Shown: piece by piece, positions 58,991-64,000 of the stretch
Numbering within the stretch: position 1 is the stretch's first letter
Layout: every line of letters begins with the position of its first letter
Origin: Quillaja saponaria
Lineage: Eukaryota; Streptophyta; Magnoliopsida; Fabales; Quillajaceae
DNA length: 64,000 bases
Assembly: GCA_029379385.1 (NCBI GenBank)
Contig: CM055608.1
Span: 19,776,350 to 19,840,349 of the forward strand
Direction of reading: 5' to 3'
Notes under the pieces: generated by a model
The model's database searches: none
What the model was told of the DNA's origin: nothing
Seen by the model: only the letters and a program-made list of their open reading frames with translations
Position numbers and translations under genes: made by a program

Positions 58991-61540
58991 ATATAAATTT
59001 TATTTTTATGTGATTCAAATGAAGTTTCTCTACTGGTTGTGGTGGGTTTTGAGCTTCTTTTGGGGAAATTCCCTGAAGTTTTAAAGGTAGAGGTATATTA
59101 ACTTCTTTTCGCTGCCTGGTGCATTTTATCAAATTATAGGATTTTTTTCCCTTTTTGGTTTCTACTGATTTCTGGGAATGAATGCATGATAGGATGAGAC
59201 ATAGAGAATTTTGGGCTTCCAGTGATTGATTATCAATGAAAAATGAATCATTGGCACGTGTTTGCATTATTTTCTTTATTTGGTTCATTATTCGTGATTT
59301 CTTTTTCTCCTTGCTGAAGAGCTCCTTCTGGGTACTTTGTTTTCTGCAAAAAAAGTGTTGCTTTTCCTTTTCTAGTAATTTCTAGATTGCATGGAAGTCT
59401 TATTGACAAGTTATTTTCCCAATACTCCCACTGCTGATGTTACTAATGCCGTGATCGTTATCGAAATTAAAACCTATATAATCAGTAAGCTGTTGTGTTT
59501 GTTTATTGCTTTTGTGGGTTTTCTTAATCAGATGAATGGGAAAATGGAAGAACTTAAGCTGCTTGACAAAGTAGGCAGGTTATTTCTGAATATTAGATAT
59601 TTTCTATTTAAGGCTACCTTCACTTCCCAAAGGAGGTGATCGTGTTGTTATAGAGGCAATGACTAATGACTAGAAACACTTTGTTTTCTTATTCTACCAG
59701 TGGGTATCTCTGTCTGAGTTGGCCTTTACAGCTTACTGTGACAAGAAAAACATTTTTGGCTGTAGGTACTTGGGAACACGAACAACTGGAATTGGCTCAC
59801 TTCTTCTTATCATGGTGATAAGGCCGTATTCATCAATGGCTTTATGAAGGGGTCCTTACATTGTCTGCAGCTTAAGACTTCAAACACCTTTCTTTTGAGC
59901 ATAGCACTATAACTACTCTCAGTGTTAGATTTCACGTAATTTATCTCTGCTTGAATCTGCTGACTGCTCTGGCATTCATACACCACATCCCTGACAGCTT
60001 GTGGTTTTCTTTGTGAAAGTCAAAAACTTTTGATCATTTTCTTCTCTGATTGCAAAAAACGGGTACCCTTGCTTCCAATGATCATGGGTGCACCTTAAAT
60101 TTCTGATTTATTGATTCAATATTTACCTTGCAGTGTTTTTGGTTCACCATCTGTTAAGTGAATGCATATCAATAATGTCTGTCTCTCACCCTCCGGTACT
60201 ATTCTAATGCTTAGAACAGTTAATTTCTTGAATACAAGGTTTGCACTCAGTATTTATTTATTTTAATTGAAATGATCAATTACTTGTTTTTAATTGGGAG
60301 TAAATTGGGATTGGTGGCAATTTAGGATAGTAAAAATGAGCTGAGTTTGTTGTTTCCTGATTTTGTTTTCTATAAAATCTTTTTACCAATTTTTCTTCTT
60401 CATCTGTTTGATGTTCGAAGACAGAATTGTCCACTGCCTTATTATGGTCTGATCTTGTTCCAAATAGATTCTAGTTCTTCACTTTCCCATATCCTCCTCC
60501 TTTTCTTCTTTTTCGTTTTGTTGGTATCAAGAGGAATCCGAGAAGGCGAGAATTCACTTCGCCTTTGGAAACGGAGTCTGTTATCTTTTATAGAAGTTTA
60601 CTTGAAGGATGGTCAGGCTTCTTGATTTGAACAAGGTATGAGAATCTAGGCATTCTCTGTTCATTAAATCTGGAAATTTTCAGTAATGACCGTGATTCTT
60701 CAATGTGTAGCATGTATAGGTGTAAGATTATATATGAATAAGTTAAATGACAGTAGTTAAGCTTGTAATTCAGTTGTTTTTTTTTTAATTTTTTCAGGTG
60801 TTACTGCCCCAGTTGTGTTGGCCCTTGAATTTATTAATTGTAAACTGGGGTAGGTTACTATCATTCAGTCTTTTCTAATACATCAGCTCTACTTGTACAA
60901 TTTTATTTCTCCCCGGCATCATGAAGGGTGGTACTACAACTAGAGTGAAGTGAGTCTGATCAGGAGTAGCTTAAACGGGGAATGTTCTAAGTGATTGTCT
61001 CGATTATTCCAGCTTCTCCAGATGAAAGACAAACATGAAAAACATTGCTGTATTATTGTATGTGGGAATGCCTTCAGTAAAACAGTTCCCTCTAGTGTAA
61101 TTATCTTGAATAAAATACAGTGTTTCTCTGTCTGTAATGAGCTGATGAGGTGTAGTGAATTGCCGCATGTTTCAGGGTTGTTTGAATAATGCTTGCTTGC
61201 AAAGAAATGTTAACAATTATGTTCTGCTAGAATGCTTTCAATAGAAAATTAAAAGTAATATGATTCTGTGAAGAAGGAAGTACTCTTTTTATGTCTGGAA
61301 CAAACAGCAGTTTAAAAATCCCCATTGCTCTCTCTTTCTCTTGTTTTTGTACTTTTGAGTGTACAAGGAGTGATGTGATCTGTTGGAAATAAACCGAAGT
61401 TTAATTTACAACAATCGATGCTGTTGATGTATGTGGTGATTCCTCCTTTGACCTTAAAGCAAGAAGGCAATGATGGGCATCATTAGTCATCACCATTTTC
61501 CTACTTAATCTTTTGTGATGCTAACTTCTAAAATGTAATT
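58991..61540 (+). other. Possible transcribed region, no supported CDS
   Basis: Composition changes to T-rich, intron- or UTR-like text with less A. At 60607 an ATG in good context opens nine codons (MVRLLDLNK) ending in a donor-like AAG|GTATGAG (60635). An acceptor-like tttttcag at 60791-60798 precedes a phrase reading GVTAPVVLALEF. These are hints of a gene reading right, but no chain of exons could be built. A polyadenylation-like AATAAA lies at about 61111. Confidence 0.25.
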
Positions 61541-62390
61541 GTTACAAATGTATTTTGGAATGCCTTGTAAAATTACTAGCTCAGGTCCATGCATTTTTCT
61601 AGACTTTGTTCTGAAATCTTATCAGTTACCATTCTCTCATCAAAGGAATACGACTATGAATTGCTGACTTTCCCTTATCTGTTTCTATACTTTCAGCAAC
61701 TATGCAGATTGCAAATCACATTGTTATTGAGTATGTTACTGATACCACCGGATTTTGGAACGCCTGGTAAAAATTACTAACTCAGTCTATGTGGCCCTTG
61801 CATTTTTCTAGAAAATGTTCTGAAATCTTATCAATTATCATTCTATCATCAAGTTCGTAGGACTATGAATTGCTAACTTTCCCTTATATGTTTCTGTATT
61901 TTGAGCAACCATGCAAATTGCAAATCACATTGTTATTAGTTCGTATGCAGAGTGATGTAAACAGGATGCCTCTTGTATATGTTTGTGAACCTGCAGAATA
62001 CTTGCAGACTATGGGAGATTGATTTTTTGAAACTTTGGAAGGTATACTTTGAAAAATCACATTGTTATTGAGTTTGTTACTGATACCACTAGATTTTGGA
62101 ATGCCTGGTAAAAATTACTAACTCAGTCTATGTGGCCTATGCATTTTTCTAGAAAATGTTCTGAAATCTTATCAATCACCACTCTATCATCAAGTTAGTA
62201 GGACTAAGCATTGCCAACTTTCCATTGTACATTTCTGTATGTTCAGCAACCATGCAGATTGCAAATCACTTCGTTATTAGTTCGTATGCAGAGTAATGTA
62301 AACAGGATGCCTCTTGTATATGTTTGTGAACTTATTGCAGAATACTTGCAAACTATGGGAGAGATTTTTTGAAACTTCAGAAGGTATGCT
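61541..62390 (+). repeat. Three tandem copies of a 200-350 bp unit
   Basis: The block gcatttttctaga occurs at 61591, 61800 and 62141. Units 2 and 3 also share ttcgtatgcagagt, gtaaacaggatgcctcttgt, atatgtttgtgaac and cagaatacttgca, 343 bp apart; unit 1 is shorter and lacks that part. Non-coding. Confidence 0.88.
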
Positions 62391-64000
62391 TTGTTTTCCC
62401 TGAATCTGTTAAGTGGGTATGTTATGGGAGTACATTGAGGTTAGTCTGTGTACAAAACCAGATATGTTTTTTCTTCTCTTAGTTTCTTTTTTTCATTTTT
62501 TATTTGTGATACGACAAAAGAAAAACTTAAGAGGGTGTTTGGGGCCCTCCTCATCAGCCTTGTGTTTGACCAATGCCCAACCTTCGTCTTCATCCTGTTA
62601 TGCACAAATGTAAGTTACAATATATTTCGAGGAGTTATAGTTACTGACTTTGATATTATATTTTCTATGTAAACTCACAGCAGTTAGTGTTAACAAATGA
62701 AATATTCATTTGCATCGTGTCAATATATCACTTATATATTTACATCGTGTTACTTACCTGCTACCAAAATAAGTATTTTTTTGCAAAAATGATTGAAATT
62801 TATGTGTGTGTTTTACTTACATTGCTAGCTTATTTAGATTGTAAGTATTGTATCTAAAGTATTACACATATCCATGGCCAGGAGGTTGTGTTCATCTGAT
62901 ATTAGATGTGTCTGTTAGGTTTAGTTCACGGCCACATGCTCAAACCCTCTATCTCCTAGTTTCTTGAGATTGTACTTTAACTACACAATTCTCCAAAATA
63001 TGATTAAACCAACTTTGTATTTTGGGTTCTACGTGGCCCATTTAGATAAACAATGAAATTGTGAGGAAACATGAAGTTGCTCAGCTCTTTGTACTGTTAT
63101 TTATCAATGTCTGGATTTTCGTTGCTGTTTGAGAAGGTTCTGTGATATTTTCTACATGTTACATGAAGTTGCTTAGTGCTTCCCTTTCTCTTATTCCTCT
63201 GCTTTGCTTTAGCTCGAATTTCTGAATTTGATCTGGTTTTGGATAATACCTTGTTATTTTTATTTATTATTTTTGTTTGGAATTTTGTGGATTGACTTTG
63301 GCTCTAAACACTGGTTTTACATTGATAATACCAAATTCTGGATATTGCAATTGACCCTCAAGCCATATTAGTGAGAAAAGGTTTATGTTTCATTCAGGAT
63401 AAAGAGTGTGGGTCAATTTTCATCCAGTCTCTATAAGAAGTACTGTTTAATCTTATACTACAATGTGAATAATCAGTTATCGTGGAAGTAGGTAGTTTAA
63501 TTAAACTACAGAAAATGTGCCATATGGATGCAGACCTGTGGTTTCTGATTTTTTTTTTTCTTCTCATGCTAATTCTTAAGTAAATTTAAATTCAAAGGAT
63601 CTAGCTTTAATTGTAATGGTATTATGTTCCTATGTGCTCGCTTTGTGTTTTAAACTCTTATTGAAGGTCTGAGTTTTTGTTCTTGATCCTCAACCTGATT
63701 GTAGCATTATTGGTTGTTGTATTATTCCTTGGAAAGGCCTGTTCATTTGGAATCTCATTTAAATGGGCAAGGTACTTTTTTAGTTTTCATGTAGCCGGTT
63801 TAGACTGATAAAATTGTTGCTTTACAGGATGCCATATATATTTGGAAGCAGAAATTCTGGTGCATTTTGGTGTTTTTATTTTTTCATTAAAGAGATCACG
63901 GGATTCATCTAGCCTTTCGGGCATGGCTGCTAAGTTTATTTGTATATCTTTTATCTTTATGAAAATATTATCATACACTTTCTTTGTCATTAGATAATGG
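62391..64000. other. Gene-free DNA to the window end
   Basis: Short open frames at 62413-62613, 62448-62672 and 63787-63990 (minus) are unrecognised. T-rich text resembles intron sequence. If a gene continues beyond the window this may be its intron, but no exon is supported. Confidence 0.3.

Noticed and set aside
62413..62672. Two overlapping short ORFs around gagggtgtttggggccctcc
   Set aside because: Considered as a MITE end or small gene; no inverted repeat partner, target duplication or protein match was found.
1..64000. tRNA, rRNA or snRNA genes
   Set aside because: Scanned by eye for tRNA box A/B and conserved rRNA/snRNA phrases on both strands; only tRNA-complementary primer sites were found.

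Overview
The window is AT-rich nuclear DNA from a flowering plant, very probably a dicot. The basis is a six-exon plant-type mitochondrial phosphate carrier gene, plant-type GT-AG introns, and several plant-specific transposon families (Tekay-like and Athila-like Ty3/gypsy, Ty1/copia, BED/DUF659 hAT, CACTA, FAR1/MULE, plant mobile domain). Only one complete, apparently functional host gene is present: the phosphate carrier on the minus strand (10753-14247; exons total 1113 nt, 370 aa, no frame breaks). Nearly everything else is mobile-element derived and decayed.

Layout. 1-6076: a retroelement complex. It has an LTR end with a TATA box, a tRNA-Met-type primer binding site at 207-218, an ORF resembling the UEV domain of Tsg101/ELC (ESCRT-I), an acidic ORF, a broken Tekay-like gypsy pol lacking most of its integrase, and a ~2.84 kb 3' LTR. 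6077-10752: gene-free DNA with two in-phase minisatellites (48 and 45 bp units), a perfect 51-bp duplication and a pair of ~290-bp direct repeats. 10753-14247: the phosphate carrier gene. 15290-18450: remnant of a plant mobile domain gene. 18451-25154: a degenerate Ty1/copia element with TGTTAG/CTAACA ends, near-matching 5-bp target duplications, a shortened 5' LTR, and a 535-bp Tourist-like MITE inside gag.

25500-38930: a long irregular tandem array of a 0.6-1.5 kb AT-rich unit, ten anchors seen. It is split by a 4.09-kb hAT transposon (26471-30561) with TIRs, 8-bp target duplications and an intron-containing, broken transposase gene. 38940-50076: duplicated host-like segments, a very small minus-strand LTR element carrying only a gag fragment (40277-41055), and a 4.8-kb CACTA-like element (42149-46975) containing eight ~166-bp tandem repeats, one with a 70-bp G-run. 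50077-55500: a 5'-truncated Athila-like gypsy element. 55640-55738: the 3' end of an RTE-type LINE. 55990-57090: a FAR1/MULE pseudogene on the minus strand. 57091-64000: gene-poor DNA with a triplicated segment and at most weak hints of transcribed exons.

The window is therefore one housekeeping gene in a nest of transposons. The strongest candidate for something undescribed is the UEV-like ORF inside an LTR-retroelement context at the left edge. Next are the hAT-split tandem array with its conserved coding-like segment, and the 140-bp-LTR element carrying only gag.
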